From: Palaemon carinicauda
Taxonomy: Eukaryota; Arthropoda; Malacostraca; Decapoda; Palaemonidae
Assembly: GCF_036898095.1 (NCBI RefSeq)
Contig: NC_090745.1
Location: forward strand, 78,357,130 to 78,421,129
Direction: 5' to 3'
Length of the DNA: 64,000 nt
A program made the position numbers and the translations under genes. The notes beneath the pieces are model-generated. The model saw nothing but the letters and a program-made list of their open reading frames with translations, was not told the DNA's origin and ran no database searches. Shown here piece after piece: positions 1 through 12,425 of the stretch (positions are counted from its first letter, which is position 1; each line of letters starts with the position of its first letter).

Positions 1-31
1 ACAGGGTGGTTTTAGAAGAGGTGGGGGTTGT

Positions 32-1203
32 ATGATTCAGATTTTTACAGTTAGGCAGATATACGAGAAATATTTAGCAAAAGGTAAGGAGGTGTATGTT
101 GCATTTATGGATCTGGAGAAAGCGTATGATAGAGTTGATAGGGAAGCAATGTGGAATGTGATGAGGTTATATGGAGTTGGTGGAAGGTTGTTGCAAGCAG
201 TGAAAAGTTTCTACAAAGGTAGTAAAGCATGTGTTAGGATAGGAAATGAAGTGAGCGATTGATTTCCAGTGAGAGTGGGGCTGAGACAGGGATGTGTGAT
301 ATCGCCGTGGTTGTTTAACTTGTATGTTGATGGAGTGGTGAGAGAGGTGAATGCTCGAGTGCCTGGACGAGGATTAAAACTGGTAGACGAGAATGACCAT
401 GAATGGGAGGTAAATCCGTTGTTGTTTGCAGATGATACAGTACTGTACTGGTTGCAAACACGGAAGAGAAGCTTGGCCGAATAGTGACAGAATTTGGAAG
501 GGTGTGTGAGAGAAGGAAATTGAGAGTTAATGTGGGTAAGAGTAAGGTTATGAGATGTATGAGAAGGGAAGGTGGTGCAAGGTTGAATGACATGTTGAAT
601 GGAGAGTTACTTGAGGAGGTGGATCAGTTTAAGTACTTGGGGTCTGTTGTTGCAGCAAATGGTGGAGTGGAAGCAGATGTACGTCAGAGAGTGAATGAAG
701 GTTGCAAAGTGTTGGGGGCAGTTAAGGGAGTAGTAAAAAATAGAGGGTTGGGCATGAATGTAAAGAGAGTTCTATATGAGAAAGTGATTGTACCAACTGT
801 GATGTATGGATCGGAGTTGTGGGGAATGAAAGTGACGGAGAGACAGAAATTGAATGTGTTTGAGATGAAGTGTCTAAGGAGTATGGCTGGTGTATCTCAA
901 GTAGATAGGGTTAGGAACGAAGTGGCGAGGGTAAGAACGGGTGTAAGAAATGAGTTAGCAGCTAGAGTGGATATGAATGTGTTGAGGTGGTATGGCCATG
1001 TTGAGAGAATGGAAAATGGCTGTCTGCTAAAGAAGATGATGAATGCGAGAGTTGATGGGAGAAGTACAAGAGGAAGGCCAAGGTTTGGGTGGATGGATGG
1101 AGTGAAGAAAGCTCTGGGTGATAGGAGGATACATGTGAGAGAGGCAAGAGAGCATGCTAGGAATAGGAATGAATGGCGAGCGATTGTGACGCAGTTACGG
1201 TAG
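32..1203 (+). pseudogene. LINE reverse transcriptase, C-terminal two thirds, broken
   Basis: The translation shows the RT palm: a D-L-E-K-A-Y-D-R block near 110-130, an R-Q-G-C block near 286-297, and the catalytic F-A-D-D near 426-437. A long C-terminal region follows, with the R-W-Y-G-H-V-E-R-M block near 985-1010 typical of RTE-like LINEs in arthropods. Two lesions are visible. A TGA at about 260-262 falls in the same frame where the second copy in this window has Trp. The pentamer TACTG is tandemly doubled at 441-450, shifting frame just after the catalytic F-A-D-D; reading continues in the new frame from about 484 to 1203. The enzyme would be inactive as written. The beginning lies outside the window. 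Confidence 0.85.
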
Positions 1204-1452
1204 GCCCTGCTGCTTCCTCCGGTGCCTTAGATGACCGCGGAGGTACCAGCAGTAGGGGATTCAGGTTATGAAGCTTCATCTGTGGTGGATAACGGGGGAG
1301 GGTGGGCTTTGGCACCCTAGCAATACCAGCTGAACTCGGTTGAGTCCATTGACAGGCTGGGAGGAACTTAGAGAGGAGAGCTCCTTTTTTAATTTTTTAT
1401 TTTTGTTTCATTTGTTGATGTCAGCTGCCCACAAAATTGGGGGAAGTGCCTT

Positions 1453-2089
<637 letters not shown>

Positions 2090-2312
2090 ACAAATTCTAA
2101 AAGTAATTTCTATTTTTCCTAACTTTACAAACTATGAGTCACTTAAATGATTTTACCCTGTCGCTGTTTTGCTAGAGCCAAAGTTAATGAAATCGTGTAG
2201 GACTGGCAACATTGTATGGTTGCCAGGCCCCCCTCCCCCCTCATTTTGCGGATCTTACCTCACTTTGTCTTGGTCGAGACTTGTGGGATGGATGAGGCAG
2301 GAAATATTATTA

Positions 2313-2400
2313 AATGACTAAGGTTTATATAGAGAGGAAAAATAAAACTTACTTAGAAAACTGTAATTTGTTCCTATGTTAATACAAACTCTCATCATTC
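2313..2400. repeat. Candidate DIRS internal complementary region of J
   Basis: The first half resembles the reverse complement of about 2092-2155. The second half begins with the TTTGTTCC-like motif that starts the second half of the ICRs at 21861 and 30326. Similarity is partial. Confidence 0.5.
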
Positions 2401-2461
2401 ATCATTCATCTTCCTTAGATGGGATGAAGTCCTCAAGTGATAACCATTGACCCAAAAGTCG

Positions 2462-2597
2462 ACTATCATGACCAGCTCTCATGAAATGCGATGTCGTTGT
2501 ACCAGCCTAATGTGAATTAAAGCTAAGTTACTATCATGACCAGCTCGGATGAAAGGCGACGTCGGTGTATCAGCCTAATGTGAATTAAAGCTAAGTT
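2462..2597. repeat. Two-copy 68-bp tandem repeat
   Basis: Units 2462-2529 and 2530-2597 differ at only a few positions. No coding sense is apparent. The repeat lies next to the ICR-like segment, where the end of the recombinase would be expected. Confidence 0.9.
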
Positions 2598-3289
2598 ACG
2601 GAGTCGCAACCACACAAACTTGAGTTCTTCTAAGAACAACTTCTCTTTGTGAAAATTTAATATATCCAAGTATCTATATGATGTTACAGAAATGTTCTTA
2701 ACTGCATAAGTGGTCTTCTATATACTCTTAGATACTCCCAAGGAAGGTATGATCCGAAGAGAGGAAAGAATGCACAATTCATTCTACTCTCTTACCATAC
2801 TTATGCTGAGAAAAACTGATGATGTGACATGATACTAGCTGTCCTGCATAGGGTTTAGACTATTTGCTATTCACCACTACTGGATCAAAAGACAAGGTAT
2901 CTAGTGAGCTGTGGGTAGAGTCTTTCAAGTAATGTGCATTTAAGGGGGTTTTTTGTCAAATTCAAACACCAGTACTATGAAAATGTGCCACTTAGTGGTT
3001 ATTGCGGGATGCTAAATTTGCTGCAACGCCATGTGTATCATGATATTTGAGAAGGGTCCCAGTCGACACTCCTGAATATTTATATGCTTTCATAATCACT
3101 TCCCGCAAAAAGAAAGAAATGGTATTTTCAAACACTTCCTTCTTTTTTCAACCCATACTTACTAACAAGTTAGGAATAAATGGACAGAAGGGTGCAGCTC
3201 TCTTTAGTTAAAGATGGACTGCCCTTATACAGGACAAAGTAACAAAGTGTCTGGATCATCAGTTACCTCCTTGATTGCTGAGATCATTA

Positions 3290-3545
3290 AGGAGTCAAAT
3301 CTGTTATCATTTATTGCAGGTTTTGGGTCTTATCTATGAATTTCGGTATGAATGAAATAGACAGATCTTTCCACCTCTTGGAGGGTAAAATGTAATAAGA
3401 TAGTCCATGTAGCTTACTCAGCCTCTTTGATGATGCTAGAGCTAAGAGAAGACTGTCTTAGGTCTTTGTCTGATGCTTTGTGGAGTGGTGGTTCGAAAGG
3501 TGCCATATTTAGAGACATCAGAACCTTTATCACACTCTAAGGCAG
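3290..3545 (-). pseudogene. DIRS tyrosine recombinase relic
   Basis: Reading the minus strand in a patchwork of frames gives a segment parallel to the YR of element B: the block preceding the first catalytic Arg, an S-K-R-L-S-K-L-H-G-L stretch that carries it, and a downstream F-I-P-K-F block. Frameshifts and a stop interrupt it. Only the middle of the catalytic domain is recognisable; the His-x-x-Arg and Tyr parts are not found. Confidence 0.55.
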
Positions 3546-3560
3546 GTCTTTGACAGTTTC

Positions 3561-4044
3561 TGTTAAGTGGACTAATGCCATGTAAGTTGCCTTTAGGTCC
3601 AGATAATTTACATGATACTAATTGTCTTCCTGTGACCATATCCCTGAAATTTGTTCCTTTCTCAGATATTTTCCTCATCCTTGGCAAGAAGCGTCTGAAA
3701 ATAGTAGGAAGCCTGAAGCTGGAACCTGTAGAGGTATTCCAGCTAACAGGTTTGCCTTCACCCACCAAGATGGGTCTGTTTTCACATCTCGATGGATCTT
3801 CAAGTGAGACGACAGAGATCTGGTATGTTATTGTATAAAATGTGTACTTTATTAAAATAAGCATTACATGTATTAATAGTGATATTGCTTCAGAGTTCAT
3901 TGACAAAAAATGTTTTAGCATTAACTATAAGTTATAAGTTATTAAATCTGGTATAAATTACCTTAAACATAGGATATGATTCTTATTTGTTTTCATCTAT
4001 CTATCTACCATGGACTTAACAAAAATAGAATAAAAGGGGATTTT
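3561..4044. other. Unassigned sequence between DIRS relic and LINE
   Basis: A minus-strand open stretch spans 3442-3921 but it has no domain I recognise, and its 3' part overlaps the recombinase relic in another frame. It is probably chance or decayed element sequence. Confidence 0.4.
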
Positions 4045-7000
4045 TTTTTCTCTTCGTTCCTCCCAGTTTGTCAAGGGATTCAACCCTGTTTGGTAGGTAC
4101 TGCTAGGGTGCCATAGCCCACCCTCCCCTGTTATCCGCACAATGAAGCATCGTATGCTGAATCCTCTACTGCCGTTACCAAGGCAATAGGGCCTATCAAA
4201 ACTGTGTCACAATTGCTTGCCATTCATTCCTATTTCTAGCACGCTCTTTTGCCTCTCACGTCTATCCTCCCATAACCCAGAGCTTTCTTCACTCCATCCA
4301 TCCACCAAAAACCTTTTACCTTCCTCTTCTACTTCTCCCATCAACAGTTACATTCATCACCTTCTTCAGCTGACAGCCATTTTCCATTCTCTCTACATGG
4401 CTAAGCCACTTCAACACATTCATATCCACTCTAGATGCTAATTCATATCTTACGCCCGTTCTTACCCTCACTACTCCATTCCTAACCCTATCTAATTGAG
4501 ATACACCAGCCAGTCCTCAGACACTTAATCTCGAACACATTGAATTTCTATCTCTTCGTTACTTTCATCCCCCACAACTCCGATCCATACATCACAGTGG
4601 ATACAATCCCATTCTCATACAAAACTCTCTTTATATTCATTCTCAACCCTCTATTCTTTACCACACCCTTCACTGCACCCAAAACTTTACATCCTTCATT
4701 CACTCTCTGACCTTCATATGCCTTAACTCTACCATTTGCTGCAATAACAGACCCCAAGGACTTGAACCGATCTACTTCCTCAAGTAACTCTCCGTTCTAC
4801 ATGACATTCAATCTAGCACCACCTTCCCTTCTTGTGCATCTCATAACATTACTCTTACCTACATTAGCTCTCAACTTCCTTCTGTCACACACCCTTCCAA
4901 ACTCTGCTCTGTACTAATGAACCCAGCTTCTCCGAGTCTGCAACCAATACAGTATCATCCACAAACAACAATTGATTCACCTCCCAATCATGATCACTCT
5001 TATCTATAAGTTTATATCCTCGACCAGAACTTGAGCATGTACCTCTCTTACAACTGCACCAACAAACAAATTGAGCAATCATGGAGACATCACATCCCTG
5101 TCTCAGCCCAACTCTCACTGGAAACCACTCACTCACTTCATTTCCAATCATAACATATATTTTACTACCTATGTATTAACTCTTCACTGCTGGCAACAAC
5201 CTTCCACCAATTCCATATAATCTCATCACATTCCACATCATTTCCCTATCAACTCCATCATAAGCATTCTCCAGATCCACAAATGCAACATACACCTCCT
5301 TACCTTTTGCTAAATCCCCTACCTCTCCTAAAACTACCCTGAACTTCAAAGATTGCATCCTTTGTTTTATCTTTAAACCTATTAATTAACACTCTACCAC
5401 AAACTTTTCCAACCACACTCAACAAACTAATACCCCTAGACTTACAACACTCATGCACATCTCTCTTACCTTTGTATAGCAGAAAAATACATGCACCCAC
5501 CCAGTCCACTGGTACTATTGACAACATAAAACTGATATTAAACAATCTCATCAACCATTCGAGTACAGTCACCATTTTTCCTTTAACATCTCAGCCCTCA
5601 CATCATCTATACTAGGGCCTTTTCCTGCTGTCATTTCACCTAGTGCTCTCTTCACTTCTTCTATTGTAATTTCTCTCTCTTTCTCATCTCCCATCACTAG
5701 CACCTCATCACCTGCAACAACAATTATATCTGCCTCCCTATTATTTGCAACATTCAGCAACCTTTCAAAATATATAGCCCACTTTTTCCTTGTCTTTTCT
5801 CCTTTCAACAACCTTACATTTTTCATCTTTCATTGTCTCTTCATTTCTAGATTCACGCTTATTTACTCTCTTCTCTTCTTTCTAAAGCTGCTTTTTTTCT
5901 TCATACAAACGACCCAATCCCTGATCCCACCTCCAGTCATCTGCCCTCTTTGCCTCAGCTACCTTGCGTTTTACTTCCACATTTTTCTTTTTGTCATTCA
6001 TACTTCTCTACACTATTACTTTGTAGCCATTCTTCAAATCCCTCTTTTTCTCCCATTTTCATCTTCACTCCTTCATTCCACCATTCGCTACCCTTCCTCA
6101 TGCTGCCTCCAATAATCCTCATGCCACACACGCACATCACTTGCAAGCCCTACGAGATTTTCTTGTACTAACTTCCACTCCTCCTCTAGATCACCAGTTT
6201 CTCTCACTTTCACCATGTCATGTGCTACTTCCAACATTTCTTGATGTTCACTTTTTACCTTGGGTTTTTCAATTTTTCAAATTTCACTAAGCCCCTTTTA
6301 CATTCCCCCATTCTATTTCCGCACTCTATTGCTACAACTAATTTTCCTTCAACCAACCAAAAAATTATCAGACATACCATTAGCCATACTCATAAACACA
6401 TGCACATCTTTCGATCTTCCAAATATCCTTCTTTTTATCATCACATAATCCATTAATGCCTTTTCACCTTTCTTCCATTTGCCACTCTTACCCATGTATT
6501 CTTGTTTATATCTTTCTTTTTGAAAAAACTACAACTTATTACTAGATCTTTTTCAGATAGGTACGCCTTCTAATGTACCTCTCCAGCACCATCTCTGGCA
6601 TTTAAGTCACCCATCACAACTACATAATTCCTTCTACTCAGTCCTTCTATACACGAAGGTTAATTCATTCCACAATATATTCTGCTCTTCCTCACTTTTC
6701 TCACAACCTGACTCATACTCAATAACAAAAGCCCAACATTTCCTAGCCAACCTAACCCTTACCCACAGTAACCTTGTTGATACCTCCTTTCCCTTCACTA
6801 CTTTACCTAACTTCAATCAGCAATAAAACCACACTCTCTTGCTATTCCCCTTTCAATCCAAGACATTCTACCTGTTACTTCACCAAACATTACTTCACCC
6901 ATCCATTTTACCTTTGTCTCACATAAGGTCAATACATCCATTCTTCTATTCCAAAACATACTTCCAATCTCATATCTTTTTTCCTCTATTGTACTACCTC

Positions 7001-7080
7001 CACACACATTCACCAACACCAAAACTAGATGCAGGGAGCCATCACTCTCCCCCCCCCACTCCAGCTCATCCTCTTTGATA
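4045..7080 (-). mobile_element. RTE-like LINE, nearly full-length, degraded
   Basis: Minus-strand copy of the family at 1-1581. Reading leftward from about 7070, the order is an endonuclease region (about 7022-6200), a linker, reverse transcriptase (about 5830-4500), the C-terminal block (about 4500-4210) and a 3' UTR ending near 4045 in a short poly-T (poly-A on the element strand). The 3' UTR matches 1205-1390 of the other copy. Frameshifts and stops are spread over the whole length, so this copy is older than the first. Confidence 0.8.
4216..7022 (-). pseudogene. LINE endonuclease plus reverse transcriptase, decayed
   Basis: The endonuclease part shows the L-C-E-T-K-V-K block near 6900 on the minus strand, which carries the catalytic Glu of apurinic-type endonucleases of RTE LINEs. 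The RT part shows D-L-E-N-A-Y-D near 5270, an R-Q-G-C block near 5100 and F-V-D-D near 4975; this replaces the usual F-A-D-D but keeps both catalytic aspartates. The C-terminal S-E-L-W-G block is near 4580. The endonuclease would nick target DNA and the RT would prime from the nick in an active copy. At least six breaks in frame are visible. Confidence 0.75.
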
Positions 7081-7616
7081 TCTGACTAGAAGTAGCTATA
7101 CAAAAGTGGGGATTCCCAGTCCCCTACTCCCATCCCTTTTAGTCACATCTTACGGCACGCAGAGATACGTTGGCACTATTTTATGATGCTCGATTTTTTA
7201 TCTTATTTTGTTTGTCTACAACTCCAAGTTACGTCAGTCCAACTCAGAGACTCGAGAGAGTAAGAGCATCTTCAAGTGACCCATAAGCATAAGCCTACAA
7301 TGTAGTTATACAAATAAATTGCATTGTTTCAATACACAAAGTATTATTACACCCAACAAGAATTGGCAATGAAACCCGGATAGTTAAACATCACTCTAAT
7401 AAACTAATATTGCATTCCATGGAAGAAGCAGAGCAAATTAGTAATGGAGTACCATATGAAGAAACCAACTTAATAGATATCTGCGACCATTGGCTCTTCA
7501 AAGCCCCTTAATTGAATGAAGATGTAACCTCCTGAAGGGTTCCAGTTACTCTAAGGAGTCATCTAACCAGATCCAGAGAAGATGGTCTCCATGGAGGATA
7601 AGCTGTGATCTTGACT
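7081..7616. other. Unassigned, possibly LINE 5' UTR in its first 100 bp
   Basis: Sequence to about 7200 could belong to the 5' UTR of the LINE, since there is no clear boundary. The rest has no recognisable coding content. Confidence 0.4.
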
Positions 7617-7880
7617 TCACCAGGTAGAACCAGTTGTCATGTATTGAAGGAATATTATTCCCATAGCAAGTGCCCTTGAGGAGACAGGAGTAAACAGATG
7701 AGGAAAGACCTGTGGGACTGTCGACAACCTCAAGCAGAGCCCCTTAAACTGATAACATCTTTTCCAGAAGATAAAGTGCAGGTACATCCTTGATATCAGA
7801 TGGATAAGGATCTGGAAGTACGTGTTAGGCAGGTCTATGATCATCAGGAAGTCGTTCTTTCTGATAGTCTGTATTACCAG
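7617..7880 (-). pseudogene. DIRS reverse transcriptase relic
   Basis: The minus-strand translation parallels the palm of DIRS RTs: an I-D-L-x-x-x-Y-F-Q-I block near 7835, then Y-Q-F-K-G-L-C near 7740, then P-Q-V-F near 7710. The catalytic Y-x-D-D site falls near 7640, where the frame is shifted and the aspartates are lost. No terminal repeats were found nearby, so this is an isolated fragment. Confidence 0.65.
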
Positions 7881-8279
7881 GGTGACCAGATATCCTGTAC
7901 TTATCAGGATTGACCCATAACTATGACATTTGCCCCATTTTCAGTGTCGACCAATCCTGGGGTGCCTTTTGTCCCGTATTTTTAATGTTGAAAAAAAAAT
8001 ACAATATACTAGTGAAATTTTGCCAAATACAGGTTAAAATTAAGGCAACAATGCAGTCACCAAAAAAGAAAAAAAAAAACAAGCATTAATGCACATTCGA
8101 AAGAAATAGCTTTAAGAGTAAAAATCAATGATAACTATTATAAGATGATAATGTGACATGAACAAAACTTTGTAAAATGATACCTCATTTATTACTCTCC
8201 TCAGCTACCATGATGTCAATCTGATTTTTCATTATTCCATTATGAAAGGATATGTGTATATATATATATGCTTGTATTA

Positions 8280-8562
<283 letters not shown>

Positions 8563-8799
8563 CTCCCAGACAGTAATACATAAAACACTGAATATTCAAA
8601 GGTTTCTTAAGTACACTCAAACAAAACTGGGTAATTATTATTAGGATCTATTTAAAACCACTTCTTACAACGATTCTTTAACAGGGGTACGAGCGAATAA
8701 CAATTTAAACACTGGTGATTGGAATAATACATTCTTTACAAAAATAAATATATTCTATATAAATTATAACACTTTGAAAGAATTTACATAAAACAAATA

Positions 8800-9050
8800 A
8801 ATCACTCGAAATATTAAACTAAACTTAGATTAAGACAAAAATGTTACAATCTGAAAATAACATAATCACTTGATTTGTAATATTATATCTGAATAAACCT
8901 TAGACTAAGACAAAAGAAATAATACTTATGAAAATAATACAATCACTAATTTCACTTGAAATATTAAATCTGAATAAAACCTTAGACTGAGAAAAAGAAA
9001 TAATACTTATGAAAATTATACAATCACTTGTTTCACTTGAAATTAAATTT
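8800..9050. repeat. AT-rich tandem repeat, about 77-81 bp unit
   Basis: Each unit starts with AATCACT: 8800-8863 (shorter, divergent), 8864-8940, 8941-9021, and a partial unit from 9022. The two central units are very similar. Confidence 0.85.
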
Positions 9051-9318
9051 TACACATCATTTAATTAGTCTCAACACCCAATGAATAAAGTTAACCAGAT
9101 AACGAAGGAAATACCTTTCACATTACTACAGGGCCAATTAAAAAAGCTCTATGAGAATTTTTATAAATGCTCACTATGTTTACAAAAACCTGTCACACCA
9201 AAACTTTGAAATTTCACTGAACACTTTTAAAACAATACACTGGGCTGAGAGAGAGAGGGGGAGATGGCTATGACTTAAGGATGGGATTTTCTATCTGATC
9301 TATGCATCCCTGGGGTCG

Positions 9319-9319
<1 letters not shown>

Positions 9320-9394
<75 letters not shown>
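9320..9394. repeat. (TA)n microsatellite
   Basis: An uninterrupted TA array of about 75 bp. Flanking sequence is unassigned. Confidence 0.97.
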
Positions 9395-9398
<4 letters not shown>

Positions 9399-10259
9399 CT
9401 TAGCTACTTCCAGAAGATTATAATCGTTCTAGAAGCCTGGGGATTTGGCCTAAGGGCGTCAGAGTTATCCAATAGATAAAAAATGTCAAGAGACGAATCC
9501 TGGGTTTCAGGCAATTCTCGGACGCATAGTGAGACGACTCTGTCAGCTACCTCCAACCACCCTCTGTCCCCGAAATAAAAAAAAAAAAAGATAACATCTA
9601 TCACTAGGATTTTCGGGAATCTTCCAAAGGACATGGCATATAAGAATTGTGTATTTCCTCTCAAACATGATGCAATACCTCATAAAAATATAAAAAACAT
9701 TTAGGTAAGACTTTGTAACAAAAATATGTGAGATAAAAAGTTAATTCTTAAAAAATAATGTAAATTTACATATACTAACTTGAATGAAGAATACAATAAA
9801 ATTAACGACGAAAGTCTTACATAATTTACATACAAATCTTAAATCTGCATGAGAGGAACTCATCTTAAGAGCTGGCTAACCTCCTCAATGCACATATGAA
9901 ATCATAAATAAAATAATTTATAAACTATTGTATTTACTCTACACTAGACCAGCTTCGTAAGAGTATTTTATGATAGTCATTGCGTACAACTTGTAATGTC
10001 CTAAAAATCGCCTTAAAATATGATAATTTTTACTACAATCTACTGTCAGATGCCAGGAAATTGCATCTAAAGGTGTATCCTTGTAAAACCCATTCTGGGG
10101 GAGGGCACCAAGACCCCCAACTATTAGTGACATTTCAAGCTTTATCAACCCCCAAGGAAAAGCACTCCTACTACCCTGATTTAGGTGCCCATACTTCAAT
10201 TTTTAAAATCAGGTCACTGTGTGTACTACTGTGCTGGGAGTTTCCATTTGCAATCGAGT
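9395..10259. other. Unassigned sequence
   Basis: Contains short open stretches on both strands but no motif I recognise. A GA-rich patch lies just before the TA array near 9250. Confidence 0.4.
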
Positions 10260-10560
10260 TTTGAGCACATACTAGTTCAAGTGTAATAGGTCTATGACAG
10301 GAATCCAACCTCCTATCACTGTCTCCACAAGAAAGAGGTTGCTGAAGAAACCTACAGACCTGTCTAAGTATTCCTGTCCAGCATCTATGAAACATTCTTT
10401 TCTAGGAAGAGGTCTTTCCAAGATCCTGTCAAACACAATGATGGGATCGTCAGATTTTAAATTAGTGGAGGGCAACAGCTCATGAACAGGACAAGATAGC
10501 CCAAGAGCAAAACTTCCACGACCCAGGAATCCACCCCCAAGAAATACCATCTAGTCCAGT
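10260..10560 (-). pseudogene. DIRS reverse transcriptase N-terminal relic
   Basis: The minus strand encodes an F-F-S-N-L-F-L-V stretch followed by G-G-W-I-P-V-I-D-L at about 10275-10350. This corresponds to the RT finger region of DIRS elements (compare D near 33360-33400). The rest of the polymerase is absent. Short and isolated, so it is an old fragment. Confidence 0.6.
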
Positions 10561-12425
10561 AACATTGCAGCCATATCCGATACTTAACGGGTGCCTCAAT
10601 GTCCCTGGTTCTTACTGGTGTAGGGATGTCCTCTGTTGTGAGAGGGATCCTACTGTATCTTATAACTTTGATTTTTGTCTGACTCTGGTAGCAGATGACA
10701 ATGAGTTGTTTGTTTGAGAGGGAATGGTCTTGATATATGCTAAGGAGGAGCTGAAAATCTAGAAGCTGCCGCTCTCTTAGGAAAGAGGTTTGAGTGGTTC
10801 TCTCACATTTCTCCACCGTCACTGCTACTTTAGTGGGAGGAAAAAAAGTTACAAAGTATATTACATTTGACTTTTATGCATCCCTCCTTTTTAATAAACA
10901 ATTGCCTCAAATGTAAGCGGTCTGGTAAAGTATGAACTTTTATGCCTTCACCCCTAAGCGGATGAGATCCCCATACTGTTTACTTGTTATTGGGTCATTT
11001 ACATTTTCTGAAACTGCAAAATATGATATTGCTCCTGACAATGATCTAACCAGGAGCAGCCCTAAAAAGCAAACAGGCCTACAACCTTCATGTTTTGCAG
11101 CTCTAAAGTGGATAACAATGAAGATGAATGCATGAATTTGTCACAGGACGTGTCCAAAGTTAGATTTACAACATCCGGGTCGATCGGAAGAGGACTAGGA
11201 TGTAATCCTGTATGCATGTAGAATTTTGTTTGTTGAGACAAGGCAAACCAAGGCAATCTTGACAACCGACTTGATCTTAGTGAGTTCTCTGCTCCAGAAA
11301 CCTGTTGATTAGCAATTCCATTGTGTCCCGTTCCTGATTTGAATACAAGACATTAAATTTATGACATGTATTTTGTGGTTATGGGAAAAGCCCATCAATC
11401 ATACGTCTTTCAGTTACCTGGGCACGAGGAGGATTTCCGAGTCTGTCAATATGCTTACTGAGGATCATAAGTTTTAGTAAATGAAATCCTTCCCCTGGTA
11501 CCAATGTTGGCATCGCTAAAGGATCAATGCCTGATACTTCTGAATCAGCTTCAGCCACTTGTTCTGGGAGGTTTTCTATGCCAATATAATGTTGGATCAG
11601 GGGCTTGGGTATTTGGTCTAGACCTTGATGGGCCAGGTTCCTGTACTGGAAAAATCTTCAGATTTTTCACTCTCTCAAGTATATCCTTCGTTTCTCATCT
11701 CGTTCCTGAAAATTGCGCCGAGATTACAGAGGATGAATGGCAGAAGTTCGAGTTGTCATGGGCCATCATAAAGAGACAGGGATGGAAGAGAAAGATTAGT
11801 CACTTTGAAATTAAAAAGTGTGGTGAAATTCTTGACCTGTGTAGTGTATCTCACCAAGGTTCTTTGTACCTACCTATGTGCAGAGTAATATGGCAGAAAT
11901 TCGACCTCCTTCTATTGAGGGGCGGCTGATCCCAATAAGCTGAGGAAGAGGTGCCATGAGGAAATGGTGGAAACAGTTCAGCTGCTCTCCTTTTTTCATA
12001 ATGTACAGTAAGACCCTTGGCATTTACAGGGATTAGGTAACAAAGACAGTCATGAAAACTGAGAATCCACAAATACTTGCTGCCATAGGGTGGGTTAACT
12101 CCTAACTGCTCAATGCTATGTGCATTCAACTAGCACACTAAGTAACCAACTGTACTGTTTACTTTTAATTGGTTTGTATCATAGTATAAGTATTTTGTCA
12201 GTGTATGAACACATTTCAGTAACTGTACATATATACATGTACTCTACGTACAGTACACAGTAAGGCTAACACATGTCATCACCATAATTATATGTAACTA
12301 ATGTAATAACAACAGACTATGGTTCCTATCTAATAACACTCGCTAATACTGATTTACATGGGTTTCCACTCTACAACGTCTCCCAAGACGGGAAAGCACA
12401 GGGTCAGAAGACTTTTAGGCATAGG
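10561..12425. other. Unassigned sequence upstream of DIRS element A
   Basis: There is a 141-codon open stretch on the plus strand at 11504-11929, with no recognisable domain. Its position before the gag of element A could make it leader sequence of that element, but no terminal repeat is visible. Confidence 0.4.

Larger units (their letters stand above)
2090..3560 (-). mobile_element. Eroded DIRS-like element fragment (J)
   Basis: Around 2090-2160 a sequence resembles the left terminus of the DIRS family seen intact at 21564 and 37530. At 2313-2400 a second segment matches the reverse complement of that terminus and then continues into a different end sequence, which is the ICR layout. Downstream, the minus strand from about 3545 to 3290 retains a degraded tyrosine recombinase. 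The order left ITR, ICR, YR is the same as in the better copies. Divergence is high, so this is an old insertion. The outer limits are approximate. Confidence 0.6.

Noticed and set aside
3442..3921. Minus-strand 159-codon open frame as a possible host gene
   Set aside because: No recognisable domain. Its 3' part coincides with a recombinase relic read in another frame.
11504..11929. Plus-strand 141-codon frame upstream of element A
   Set aside because: No motif recognised. It may be leader sequence, but there is nothing to support a gene call.
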